A program made the translations under genes and the position numbers. Positions 17,659 to 27,261 of a DNA stretch of 60,254 bases are shown here, one piece after another (positions within the stretch are counted from its first letter, which is position 1; each line of letters opens with the position of its first letter). Under the pieces are notes generated by a model. It was not told the DNA's origin, made no database searches, and worked only from the letters and a program-made list of their open reading frames with translations. Origin of the DNA: an uncultured Roseburia sp. (GTDB lineage Bacteria > Bacillota > Clostridia > Lachnospirales > Lachnospiraceae); NCBI GenBank assembly GCA_900539115.1, contig UQAQ01000014.1, positions 1 to 60,254 of the forward strand, given 5' to 3'.

Positions 17659-19845
17659 TTAGTCAAGTGTGTTAAACTTGGATTCCTTATGGGCACTCTG
17701 CTGCTTTGGTGTAGACGCTGGCGAAGCAGCCTGTGGCGTTTGTGTTGGCTTTGGTGCGTCTGTTACAACTGCCTTTTGTACCTGAATCGTAAATTCCAAA
17801 TTCACATCATTCGAACTAAATACTTTCACTACATTTCCATTTTGTTTGATCGTAACTCCGGTTACGGTTGCGGTCTTATCTTCACATTGAATCGTGATAT
17901 TTTTATTACCCATGATTTCACGAATCTTTGCGGAAACCTCATTTCCTGTTTTACCAATCATCGAAGACAAGTTCCCACTTTCATGGATTACCTTAAACAA
18001 AACATCACTGTAACTGGAAGCATCAAACTTGCCACTATTCTGTGTCTGACGGGTAACCACGCCCGGTACATAATTACCACCATTTTCAAATGTGTAATAA
18101 CTATCATCTACAAAGCTTGCTCCGTCTACACTCTGCGCCTTTTTGGTAAGTTTTCGTTTTCCGTTTTTATCCTTTTTGTACATGTTCATCGTAACTTTGG
18201 AAATCGGGCGACCCACCTGATTTCCGATTTCTTTCGTATAGAAGAAATCACATGCATAATAAAGGATTTTATCTATTTGGGCTATCTCTATAACCTGCTT
18301 CTGCTTATTTGTGTCCTTCATATCCGTAAGTTCACTGCCATCTTTCATCCGAATCTTTGCCAGACTTCCGTAAGGTTTTCCCTGTGCCTGTGCTTCATCC
18401 GTAATCTCTTCTCCTTTGTCAGAAATCTTCATTGCATCAAGAAGAGCTCTGGCATCTTTATATTCATTAATATCTGAATAATGAATACGGGTATTATCTC
18501 CAAGGACATATTTGACATTAATTCCTTTTGACAATTTTTCGCGTTCCTCTACACTTTGAGATGCAATCTTTCCTACATAATCCTGGGTAAAGATAAAGTC
18601 TACGTCATTGCTTTTTTGAAGAGAAAGATCCAAACCTTTATAAGATTCTTCCTTTGCAAAAATCTCTTCTGCTTCTTCCGGTGTTTTTCCAATAATATTC
18701 TTCATATATGGCAATACCTTTCCACCTTGTCCCATCTCGCTCTGCTGTTGCTCCTTTTGGGACTGTGTACGGAAAACAACGACACCGCCTGCCACTACAA
18801 CACACAAAAGACCGGCTACCAGTACTTTTGCCCACACTGGGAATTTTCCTGTCTCGCGACGTTTTTGTTTTACCTGAATACGCTTTACTTCTGCACTATT
18901 CAATTCGCGTAAGAACACTTCTGCGGATGGTGTACGGTCTTTTTGATAAATGTTTAACGCATTCATCATCGCATTTTCCACATTTTGAGGAATCGAAATT
19001 CCTAATTTGGATGGCTCCTTTAATTCATCTAAAAGCGCACGGTCTACAGACTCAAGCGGAACTGTTCCCGTAACCATGTAATACATTACTGCCCCTAAGG
19101 CATAAACATCTGTCCACGGTCCACGTACTCCCTGACTGCGATACTGCTCTTCCGGCGCAAAACCCTGTTTCAAAATAATTGCAAGACTGGATGAGTTTGC
19201 CGTCGTAACATAACGGGTGGAACCAAAGTCAAGAAGTTTCACTTCTCCTTCCTTGGTAAGCATAATGGTATCCGGAGAAATGTCACAATGAATAATATCC
19301 ATCGGATGAACCAGACTTAATCCCTCCAAAATCTGGGAGACAAAGTCTTTTGCTTCCTGCCAGCTAAATTTCCCTTTGCTCTCCATCAGTTCTTTCAAAG
19401 TCTGTCCTTCGACATACTCTGAAATCACATAACCGGTATCATTTTCCGCCACACAATCATACACTTTCGCAATACCTTTTGGATTTTCCAAATGCTGGAT
19501 GCGGTTTGCCTCATTTAAAAAGGTTGTCAGTCCCTGATTAAATAATTCCAACGCGTCTCCCGAATAAATCGTCACTTCTTTTTCTCCTGCGGAACGTGTC
19601 GAAAATTCACTCGGAAGATACTCTTTAATCATCACTTTCTGATTTTTCTCCGCATCCATACCGATATAAGTAACCGTATATCCTCCGTATTTTACTACTT
19701 TTCCGAGGATATATTTTCCTCCAACGATCGTACCCGGAGTAAGATAATAGGATTCTTGTGTAAATGTCGCTTCGTTAAATCCACAATGTGGACATGTAGT
19801 AACAGAATCTTCCATCTGTTCCATACATCCTAAACATAATTTCAT
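17659..19845 (-). CDS. Transmembrane Ser/Thr kinase with altered glycine loop and extracellular sensor
   Basis: 728 residues. Zinc ribbon CLGCM...CPHCG (4-21), kinase domain (about 35-315), membrane segment (about 333-353) and a 370-residue exported part. Lys74 (VMIKEYLP), the catalytic Asp (HCDISPDTIM) and LLDFGST are present, but the glycine loop is VKYGGYTVTY rather than GxGGFGxTY, and HRD is HCD. Activity may therefore be low or differently regulated. The outside part begins with one PASTA-like repeat (about 378-450, NIIGKTPEEAEE) and continues with unrecognised sequence ending in a Pro/Thr/Gln tail. AGGAGG precedes the ATG. Confidence 0.88.
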   Translation of the reverse strand: MKLCLGCMEQMEDSVTTCPHCGFNEATFTQESYYLTPGTIVGGKYILGKVVKYGGYTVTYIGMDAEKNQKVMIKEYLPSEFSTRSAGEKEVTIYSGDALELFNQGLTTFLNEANRIQHLENPKGIAKVYDCVAENDTGYVISEYVEGQTLKELMESKGKFSWQEAKDFVSQILEGLSLVHPMDIIHCDISPDTIMLTKEGEVKLLDFGSTRYVTTANSSSLAIILKQGFAPEEQYRSQGVRGPWTDVYALGAVMYYMVTGTVPLESVDRALLDELKEPSKLGISIPQNVENAMMNALNIYQKDRTPSAEVFLRELNSAEVKRIQVKQKRRETGKFPVWAKVLVAGLLCVVVAGGVVVFRTQSQKEQQQSEMGQGGKVLPYMKNIIGKTPEEAEEIFAKEESYKGLDLSLQKSNDVDFIFTQDYVGKIASQSVEEREKLSKGINVKYVLGDNTRIHYSDINEYKDARALLDAMKISDKGEEITDEAQAQGKPYGSLAKIRMKDGSELTDMKDTNKQKQVIEIAQIDKILYYACDFFYTKEIGNQVGRPISKVTMNMYKKDKNGKRKLTKKAQSVDGASFVDDSYYTFENGGNYVPGVVTRQTQNSGKFDASSYSDVLFKVIHESGNLSSMIGKTGNEVSAKIREIMGNKNITIQCEDKTATVTGVTIKQNGNVVKVFSSNDVNLEFTIQVQKAVVTDAPKPTQTPQAASPASTPKQQSAHKESKFNTLD

Positions 19846-19856
19846 CGGTTTTCCTC

Positions 19857-21572
19857 CTAACCTTTAATTTTAACTACTTTTGAGTATGGAGATTTTTGTT
19901 TTCCATATTTGGCATATATTCTAATAAACCAAGAACTTCCTTGCTTTACTAAAAATTTGCTTTTTGGAGATACCTTATAGCCTTTTTTCGCTTTCTTTGA
20001 ATATTCAAATACAACTTTATCGGCACCTTTTACATTAAACACTTTAAATGTAAATGTTCGATATTTACCCTCAATATAAGTTTTCAATGCACCAGGTTTT
20101 TTCTTCAAAACCGGTTTTGGATATGCTGTCGTTACTGTAATACTTATGCTCTGTCCATCTTTTGTAACCAATGTAACTTTTGCATTTTTACAGTATTTTT
20201 TCATCTTAATTGTTCCTTTTTTTACATTTACCGTTAATGCTTTCTTCGCACTCTTTGGTACCTTAATTTCACTTAAAGATACATTCTTTCCAATGATATC
20301 TTTTATCTTTTTCGTCTTTTTAATAGTGATTGAAACTTTCTCTTTATAGCCTGTTACTTTCCATGAACCGGCCTCTTTTTTCGTCTCTTTTGTCACTTTA
20401 TTATAAATATCACAAGTGTAAATTATGGTTCCTTTTTTCTTTAATTTAACTGTGTATTTATCGCTATTTCCATCAACCTTTTTACCATCACAATACCACT
20501 GGTATTCAAGGTTGGCTTTGTCTGCATTTTCTACTGTAATCTGCAATTCTACTTCTTTGCCGACTGGTACAAAACACTCTCCCTCCGGCGATATCGGAGA
20601 TTGGGAAATCTTAACAGCTGGTGTCGTTGTCGGAGCTATCGTTGGCGCTGGTGTAGGAGCAAGGGTAGGAGTTACACTTGGACTTGCAGTCGGCTGTTCT
20701 GTAGGTGAAGTCGTTGGCTCTTCACTTGGTCCGGGTGTTGGCTCTTCACTTGGTCCAGGGGATGGTTTTCCACTTGGTCCGGGTGTTGGCTCTGCACTTG
20801 GTCCAGGGGACGGTTCTCCACTTGGTCCAGGAGATGGTTTCCCACTTGGTCCGGGAGATGGTTTCCCACTTGGTCCAGGGGATGGCATACTATTTTTTGA
20901 AACGTTAAATGGAACTGGTCCTAAAATAGTTTCTTCATAATTTTGCGTCTCATTTAAAACTGCATACATATAATATGTTCCTGGTTTAAGAGTTTCCTTA
21001 TCAATGTTTTTCCATTCAACTGCGTTAATAGGACTCCAGTCTCCCCCCTTCATATTGTAATAATATGTAACGGAAGCATCTTCTTTCACCACCCCACTAA
21101 CCGTTGGATTACTTGGCGTTTCTCCAAACCTGTAGTTCGTCATACTCACTGATGCGTTCTGCTCTATTTTATTAATTTTAAAATTTGTTGTAGCTGTTGC
21201 ACCCTCTTTACAAATTTTTGCTTCATATTCACCTGCGTTTATAGGTGTAATCTCACTGTCGCCTTGATAATATGTAATCTGCAAGTCACGATCTGGAAAC
21301 TCACCAGAATAATTCACCTTAGCTCCTATATATTTTTCTCCCGTATAATTCGCATCTTCTGCTACTATCTTCGCCTCACTTGTCGCTGTCTCACATGTAG
21401 CTGTTTCACAAGATGCCACAATGGTATCTGCAGTATTCTCCTTTATACTATACTTCCAATTGTGAGTATGTCCTTCTGCTCCCTCTGCCTTTACTTCCAT
21501 TCCACTAAAATTGGCAAATACCAGTGCCAATACCAGCACCAGCGATAACAATTTTTTTCTTTTTATCTTCAT
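19857..21572 (-). CDS. Secreted MBG/Ig-like repeat protein with Pro-Gly-Ser stalk
   Basis: 571 residues. Signal peptide 1-29. Residues about 35-225 hold two MBG-like/YDG-like beta modules (ANYTGEKYIGAKV..., INAGEYEAKI, typical of that fold). A stalk of eight-residue PGPSGKPS-type units and Thr/Pro sequence (229-319) follows, then an Ig-like domain (about 325-400) and basic beta-rich C-terminal modules (about 400-571). No sortase signal is visible; the basic end might hold it to the wall. It lies between a sensor kinase and the FHA-ABC transporter, so it may be a substrate or partner of either. Function unknown. Confidence 0.75.
   Translation of the reverse strand: MKIKRKKLLSLVLVLALVFANFSGMEVKAEGAEGHTHNWKYSIKENTADTIVASCETATCETATSEAKIVAEDANYTGEKYIGAKVNYSGEFPDRDLQITYYQGDSEITPINAGEYEAKICKEGATATTNFKINKIEQNASVSMTNYRFGETPSNPTVSGVVKEDASVTYYYNMKGGDWSPINAVEWKNIDKETLKPGTYYMYAVLNETQNYEETILGPVPFNVSKNSMPSPGPSGKPSPGPSGKPSPGPSGEPSPGPSAEPTPGPSGKPSPGPSEEPTPGPSEEPTTSPTEQPTASPSVTPTLAPTPAPTIAPTTTPAVKISQSPISPEGECFVPVGKEVELQITVENADKANLEYQWYCDGKKVDGNSDKYTVKLKKKGTIIYTCDIYNKVTKETKKEAGSWKVTGYKEKVSITIKKTKKIKDIIGKNVSLSEIKVPKSAKKALTVNVKKGTIKMKKYCKNAKVTLVTKDGQSISITVTTAYPKPVLKKKPGALKTYIEGKYRTFTFKVFNVKGADKVVFEYSKKAKKGYKVSPKSKFLVKQGSSWFIRIYAKYGKQKSPYSKVVKIKG
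20703..20888 (-). repeat. 24-bp in-frame tandem repeat encoding PGPSGKPS-type stalk
   Basis: About seven to eight 24-bp units encode PGPS(G/A/E)(K/E)P(S/T). It forms the extended linker of the secreted MBG/Ig-like protein. High identity between units suggests recent slippage or recombination. Confidence 0.85.
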
Positions 21573-21604
21573 AATTTCTCATCCTTTCTTTCCATTTATT
21601 GTCA

Positions 21605-23968
21605 TTATCTATGGTCTTTTTTTAAACTTCGGAGTACCACGATACTGATAATTCCACAGAGAACTGCAACCAATAACAGCACCTCCCATGTATGGGCGAG
21701 GTGGGTCGTCGTACGCACGTAATAGTCTTCCACTTCGTGGACTCCGCCCGGCGACAGACGACTTGTCAGTTTATTGAGATTGGTAATATTTCCGAGACAT
21801 TCCATCGCCCAGCGGCTGACGGTAATCTTGGAAACGTGTTCCGCCATTCCATCCAGTGTAAAAAGTACACCGGAAAATAAAAGCTGGATAATCAGTACAA
21901 ATGGTGCCACAGCCATCGCGCGGTCGCCGTTTTTCATAAGCGACGAAACGATCAGCCCCATGGACGCCGAAGCAAATATCGTCAGGATCATGGTAATCCA
22001 TATTTCCATACCCGGTTTTGCAAAATACAATCCGGCTTCTGCCGAATGTTTCATCAGCCGCAGGAAAATGGCTACCAGCAAAGTCGCCTGCAAAAAGCAG
22101 ATCACACCCTGCACTACGTATTTCGATACGATATATCCCCACAATCTGAGATTTCCCATGTATTCCCTTTTGAGGATCGGGCGTTCCTTACACACTTCCT
22201 GAATCGTATTAAACAATCCGATCCAGATGCCCGAACACGATAGGGCAAACATGATTGACCGCGTATCTTCATACGTGATAAATGTATCATCCACCGCAAC
22301 CACTGCCAGAAGAAAAGCGATGGCAATCGGCTGGATAAATAACAGCAAAAGCCGCTGCTTGTCATTCCAAATCAGTTCAAAATACCTCGCGATCAGCACA
22401 AGACATTGTTTGAACGAAGAAACCTGTTTTCCTTTCTTTTCCAGTCCTGCATTTGGATGCGGAGCCTGAGAAGGTGGATTATTCTGCTTTTCCATATAGT
22501 AATTCTGCAGGAAATATCCGTTCCAGTTGTCGACATTTCCGGCGAGTTCATTGTAAACTTCTACCAGTGACTTTTTGCCAAAATAATTCGTGATCTCGGA
22601 TGGCGGTCCGCAGTAACAGATTTTTCCACCCGGTCCCATGAAAATCACTTTGTCACACAGATCAATGCTCTGAATCGTGTGCGTTACCATGATAATCGTC
22701 TTTCCTTCACTCTTGGAAAGTTTTGCCAGTGTGTGCATCAAACTCTGCTCGGTGTCCGGATCCAGTCCGGATGTCGGTTCATCCAGGAAAAACAATCCCG
22801 GATCGGCGAGCATTTCTACCGCGATGCTGGCTCTCTTTTTCTGTCCACCCGATAATTTACGGATATATGTTTTTGCGTGCTGAACCAGATCTACCATTTC
22901 CAGCACTTTATGGATACGTGCCCGGATCTCTGCTTTGGAAGTGTCCGAAGGCATCTTCATTTTCGCAGTGTAATACAACATCCTCTGCAGGGTAAGATTT
23001 TCATAAATGATATCCTGCTGTGGTACAAATCCGATCATGTTCTTCAACGTATTAAAGTTGCGGCGCAGATCGATGCCATTGCAGTACACCCTACCGGAAA
23101 TGTCGGAATCAAATCCGCTCATTGCGTTCATAACTGTCGTCTTTCCGGCACCGGAACCTCCGATGATAGCGACAAATTCATTGTTGCCGATCTCACAGGA
23201 GACATTGTTTAAAATTCGTTTGCGGCTGCTGCCGTGTCCGACAGTCTTGCATATATTTTCCAGTGTCAGAGAAACTCCGCTGATCGTCGTCTGATACATC
23301 AGTTTTCCATTGTTCAAAAGGAACAGAGAACCGGCGATCTGTATCATATCTTTTTCATGAATTTCCTGCTGCCCGCGAATCCGCACGCCATTGACATAGA
23401 CGCCGTTCATACTGTTGTAATCGACCAGCATATAATGGTTTTCCCGGCGGTAGATCCCCGCGTGATGTCTGGAAAAGTTCGGCGGCTTCATTACGATCGT
23501 ATTGTCTGAAGCACGTCCGATCGTCGATAATCCCTCATCAAGCGGCATACACTGCCACGACCCCTGTGTCTCGGAATTGGTAAATATTACCACTGCCGAA
23601 TGATCGGAATTTTTCTTTTGGGAATCAATTCGGAAAATCCAATCGCTCCGCGTCTTTTTGTAATACTTGTTCGGTTTCATCCTTACATATTGGGTTCCAT
23701 CGAAAAAATAAGTTCCGTTGGAACTTTCGAGATCTGCTACATAGATGTCGCCATTTTGTATTTTAATCTTGCCGTGAGAACCGGATACCGTGCCGATTGG
23801 AATAACGATATCATTTTGTGCCTCATTGCGCCCAAAATAAATCCGGTCTTTTCCAAAGTGGTTCAGATCGTACTCCCGGAATTGGTTCCCCGCGAGCACG
23901 ATCACTTTACTGGCACGACGTAGATCCGTCGGCATTTCCTGGTATATCGTAGGTTGTATCTGATCCAT
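21605..23968 (-). CDS. ABC exporter half-transporter with two N-terminal FHA domains
   Basis: 787 residues from the ATG at 23968 (an in-frame GTG lies 9 bases upstream; AAGGGTGAT fits the ATG). Order: FHA1 (about 22-90; IYFGRNEAQNDIVI, SSNGTYFFDG), FHA2 (about 130-205; STIGRASDNTIVM, FSRHHAGIY, SMNGVYVNGVRI), an ABC ATPase (about 235-460; Walker A GGSGAGKTT, signature LSGGQKKRAS, Walker B LFFLDEPTSG) and an ABC2-type membrane domain with six segments (about 540-785). This ABCG-like layout resembles mycobacterial Rv1747, whose FHA domains bind its phosphorylated self under kinase control. The export substrate is unknown; a wall or lipid component is plausible. Confidence 0.92.
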   Translation of the reverse strand: MDQIQPTIYQEMPTDLRRASKVIVLAGNQFREYDLNHFGKDRIYFGRNEAQNDIVIPIGTVSGSHGKIKIQNGDIYVADLESSNGTYFFDGTQYVRMKPNKYYKKTRSDWIFRIDSQKKNSDHSAVVIFTNSETQGSWQCMPLDEGLSTIGRASDNTIVMKPPNFSRHHAGIYRRENHYMLVDYNSMNGVYVNGVRIRGQQEIHEKDMIQIAGSLFLLNNGKLMYQTTISGVSLTLENICKTVGHGSSRKRILNNVSCEIGNNEFVAIIGGSGAGKTTVMNAMSGFDSDISGRVYCNGIDLRRNFNTLKNMIGFVPQQDIIYENLTLQRMLYYTAKMKMPSDTSKAEIRARIHKVLEMVDLVQHAKTYIRKLSGGQKKRASIAVEMLADPGLFFLDEPTSGLDPDTEQSLMHTLAKLSKSEGKTIIMVTHTIQSIDLCDKVIFMGPGGKICYCGPPSEITNYFGKKSLVEVYNELAGNVDNWNGYFLQNYYMEKQNNPPSQAPHPNAGLEKKGKQVSSFKQCLVLIARYFELIWNDKQRLLLLFIQPIAIAFLLAVVAVDDTFITYEDTRSIMFALSCSGIWIGLFNTIQEVCKERPILKREYMGNLRLWGYIVSKYVVQGVICFLQATLLVAIFLRLMKHSAEAGLYFAKPGMEIWITMILTIFASASMGLIVSSLMKNGDRAMAVAPFVLIIQLLFSGVLFTLDGMAEHVSKITVSRWAMECLGNITNLNKLTSRLSPGGVHEVEDYYVRTTTHLAHTWEVLLLVAVLCGIISIVVLRSLKKDHR

Positions 23969-23986
23969 TTTTATCACCCTTAACTC

Positions 23987-26320
23987 TTACTGTGTTTCCT
24001 GCTGACTGCTGTAGTTTTGACAGTATGCTTTGACAGCTTCCTGCGTCTTCACTCCCTGGAAGGAATTTTCCAGTTGAATACCGAAACTGCGTAACGCCTT
24101 CTGTCCTCTTCCCACGATGAAGCATGGTTCTTTATTCAATACCATGTCTTTAAATGCTGTCATCTTAGAATTGCTTTCAAAAAAGTCTATAAATGCCTTT
24201 TTGTTAATTGGAAATGGCTCATTATCATCTCCTCTATAAATCATTTCAGCGTTTGCTCCGAGAATTGTCCACAAAAGGCGCATACAGGCATTTTTTTCAT
24301 TGGTTGTACTATCGGCAGAAATCGCATACGCATTTTTATACTGAATTAACATGCGATCCTGCTCCGTAGCTACCTTCATTGTGAAATCTTTTAACGGATA
24401 TTTACTGATGGAATTTTTGTCCGCTTTTGTCGTGCTTATCAACTTTTGAAAAAAACTACGGTCTGCCAGTGCCGTATTTCCATACAGTCCGTAATCCACT
24501 CCGGCATTGTTTTTCATAATCTTTTTCCCGGATGCGGTCTCGTTCTTTGCCACAAGCTGGTAAAGATTGGAAACCATGGTATCGTCCGGCTGGATCAAAC
24601 CTTGTTTCACATCGAAGCAGTCTTCATTCTGTAAGACAGCCGCCGGTGCGAGGATTGCCGGTGGAACCATAAGGTACATGTTTTCATTTTCTTTTTTGAG
24701 ATCTTCCATGGAAACACTCTTTGCATCGGAACCAAGATAAGGACTGCTCGACTCCGCATTGTCCAGTTTATATCCATACACAAACAAGGAATCGATTCCC
24801 GTCGGCATCTCATTCATGTCCTTGTAATATTCTTTGTAATCTGAGAGATACAGATATTCATCCATCTTATCTTCGACGGCTTTGTATACATTATCTTCAT
24901 ACGACATAAGATCGTATTTACTCAGATCTTCGACATTGTCGGTGATAAACATATCCGGCATCGTTCCGGCTTCTTTTGCCTGATCGAGTTTAGTCTGCAT
25001 CAGCGTTTCCGTATCGGTTCCTTCCGGTGCACCTTCGGACACATCCACCACTTCAACTTCAATCTTTTTATTTTCTTTCAACCAGTTTGCAGTGCTGCTG
25101 TCACTTGCTTTCTCAGGTTTTTGATGATAACTTTCATTTACAATATATGTAAGTGCATCTTTCTGGCTGGCATTGTCCACCCAGACTTCGATCTTGCCTT
25201 CACTGAGCTGGGATTCAAACACCGGATTTTCGCTCTTAAATACCGTATTCATCAGACCAAAACCGACTCCGAGTGCCAGCACTGCCGTAGCGACGGCTCC
25301 GATGATCCAGTTGCGGCGGTGTTTCTTTTTCTTTAATTTCACGTTTGGATATTCTGCAATTCGCTTGCTGTGAAGAGCATCTTCAAACTGCTGAATATTT
25401 TGGAAACGAAATTCCGGCTGAACCGCCATCGCCTCCATGATCGCACGATCGACATTTGGCTCGATTTTCACGCCAAGTTCAAGTGGCGATTTGAGTGTAT
25501 CTTTATGTTCACGTTCGGTGGATTCCATTGGCTTGATCCCGGTCAGCATCTGATACAGGATCGCACCTACCGAATAGATGTCTGTATAAAATCCCTGATT
25601 GCTCTTGTCGCGGTACTGCTCCGGTGCCGAATAACCAACCTTGATGACTTTTTCACAATTTTTTCCTTCGGCGCTGTCATTCAACTGTGCCGCACCAAAG
25701 TCAAAGACTTTGATCGCATCTTCGCTGGAAATAAAAATGTTATCCGGGCTGATGTCTCGATGAATGATTCCCTTACTATGTATTTTCTTAACCGCATTGA
25801 TGATAAGGTCAATAATATGCAATGCTACCTGCGGTTCCATTTTTCCCTGTTTTTCGAGATAATCTTTTAAAAGGACGCCATCGATATATTCCATAATGAT
25901 GTACGCCGTATTATTTTCTTCAAAAAAGGCATATACGTTTACGATATCTTTTGCCTTTCCAAATTGTGCGATACTCTGTGCTTCCATGAGGAAACGTTTG
26001 AGTTCTACGCGGTATTGCTGTTGTTTGTCTCCGGAAAGCAGTCCTACCACGCTTTCGCCCGGTGCACGATTGACCAATCCTGCCGGGAAAAATTCTTTCA
26101 CAGCCACGGCGATACCAAGTGTCGTATCGTAGCAGCGGTAGGTAATACCAAAACCACCCATGTCGATCGCTGTTCCGACGATAAAATGATTTGCGAGGAT
26201 GGTTCCCGGGGTAAGATATTGAGGGTGTTCCGGTGGCGTTCCCTCGACGTATCCGCAGTACGGACATACTTCGTACTGTCCTTTTACGCTAAAACAATTC
26301 ATACATAATTCACTTGCCAT
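23987..26320 (-). CDS. Transmembrane Ser/Thr kinase with extracellular solute-binding-like domain
   Basis: 777 residues. Zinc ribbon CMNCF...CPYCG (6-23), kinase domain (about 40-315) with DMGGFGITY, Lys75 in VAVKEFFP, HRDISPDNIF, VFDFGAA and SAPEQY, a membrane segment (about 338-360), and a 400-residue exported domain. That domain resembles family 1/8 extracellular solute-binding proteins: KIEVWVDNASQ at its start, DMFITDNVEDL, a YL..YKEYYKDMNEMPTGIDSLFVYGYK stretch (split here by dots), and YAISADSTTNEKNA. If correct, the kinase senses a small ligand directly. AGAGGAG precedes the ATG. Confidence 0.87.
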   Translation of the reverse strand: MASELCMNCFSVKGQYEVCPYCGYVEGTPPEHPQYLTPGTILANHFIVGTAIDMGGFGITYRCYDTTLGIAVAVKEFFPAGLVNRAPGESVVGLLSGDKQQQYRVELKRFLMEAQSIAQFGKAKDIVNVYAFFEENNTAYIIMEYIDGVLLKDYLEKQGKMEPQVALHIIDLIINAVKKIHSKGIIHRDISPDNIFISSEDAIKVFDFGAAQLNDSAEGKNCEKVIKVGYSAPEQYRDKSNQGFYTDIYSVGAILYQMLTGIKPMESTEREHKDTLKSPLELGVKIEPNVDRAIMEAMAVQPEFRFQNIQQFEDALHSKRIAEYPNVKLKKKKHRRNWIIGAVATAVLALGVGFGLMNTVFKSENPVFESQLSEGKIEVWVDNASQKDALTYIVNESYHQKPEKASDSSTANWLKENKKIEVEVVDVSEGAPEGTDTETLMQTKLDQAKEAGTMPDMFITDNVEDLSKYDLMSYEDNVYKAVEDKMDEYLYLSDYKEYYKDMNEMPTGIDSLFVYGYKLDNAESSSPYLGSDAKSVSMEDLKKENENMYLMVPPAILAPAAVLQNEDCFDVKQGLIQPDDTMVSNLYQLVAKNETASGKKIMKNNAGVDYGLYGNTALADRSFFQKLISTTKADKNSISKYPLKDFTMKVATEQDRMLIQYKNAYAISADSTTNEKNACMRLLWTILGANAEMIYRGDDNEPFPINKKAFIDFFESNSKMTAFKDMVLNKEPCFIVGRGQKALRSFGIQLENSFQGVKTQEAVKAYCQNYSSQQETQ

Positions 26321-26331
26321 AATTACTCCTC

Positions 26332-27246
26332 TTATTCTAACGAAAATCTGTTTGTCGAATCCCCGATGTCAAGTGTAACTCCTGTCCCCAGCCACACTTC
26401 CATGTTTTGCGGCAACGGTTCTTCTTGTCCATTCATATAACTTCCTGTACTTGATGTATCATAGATTTTGTACTGACCCTTCGCCTCATCCCAGGTGATC
26501 TGACAGTGCTGGCGGCTCACGTGCATCTGGTCCGCAAAGATCAGATCATTTTCGGAACTTCTTCCGAGCCGTATCATCTCACCGTTTTTCAATGTGATCT
26601 GTGCTCCCTGATACAAACCGGTTATACCAACCAGTGTACCGTGTGGCACATTGGCAGGCTGCTCCTGTACCGCTTCTTCCTGTATTACATTGTATTTTGC
26701 CTGGAGCTGCTGCTCTTTTATCTCCTGCAGTTTCGGAATTTCCGGAGTCTCTGTCGCACGGCGTACCCGCGGACGGAATATAAAAGTTCCGATTCCAAGT
26801 ATCGCGGCGAGAGCGGCGGCCGCCAATAATACCGTATTTCCAAGCTGCATTGCTGCGCTCTGGTTGTCGGTCAGCGTCCACATCTTACTGCGGTTGAAAA
26901 ATAATACCATCTGAAGTGTCAGATTCACTAAGGAACCAATTCCCGTGATGATCTGTTTGGGGCCTCCTACGATGCCCCAAATGCCGAAAAGAAGCACTAC
27001 ACAGGCAGAAACGATCATACACAATACGATCAGCATCTTCTGCGTCGCACTAAAGGCATTTGCTGCCGTCATCGTCAGCGCATCACCTTTTCCTGTGAAC
27101 ATCGCGCTGATATAATTCCATGGCGAAGCAGTCAATGTCGGATAGTTTTCCTGGGTTATACTAACCCAGGGTAAAAACCATCCCGCGAGATTCGCCAAAA
27201 GCACGATACCACAACTGATTCTTATGCTTTTTGCCAAACGATCCAT
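26332..27246 (-). CDS. Four-to-five-pass membrane protein with C-terminal FHA domain
   Basis: 304 residues. Hydrophobic segments near 10-30, 70-90, 95-112 and 135-155 form a membrane domain, a Gln-rich linker follows, and the FHA domain occupies about 205-303 with IRLGRSSENDLIF, VSRQHCQITW and SSTGSYMNGQE. The usual S-x-N-G is STGSYMNG, still compatible with phosphothreonine binding. GAGG lies just before the ATG. Adjacent to a kinase gene on one side and a zinc-tagged FHA gene on the other. Confidence 0.85.
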   Translation of the reverse strand: MDRLAKSIRISCGIVLLANLAGWFLPWVSITQENYPTLTASPWNYISAMFTGKGDALTMTAANAFSATQKMLIVLCMIVSACVVLLFGIWGIVGGPKQIITGIGSLVNLTLQMVLFFNRSKMWTLTDNQSAAMQLGNTVLLAAAALAAILGIGTFIFRPRVRRATETPEIPKLQEIKEQQLQAKYNVIQEEAVQEQPANVPHGTLVGITGLYQGAQITLKNGEMIRLGRSSENDLIFADQMHVSRQHCQITWDEAKGQYKIYDTSSTGSYMNGQEEPLPQNMEVWLGTGVTLDIGDSTNRFSLE

Positions 27247-27261
27247 AATAACCTCACTTTA

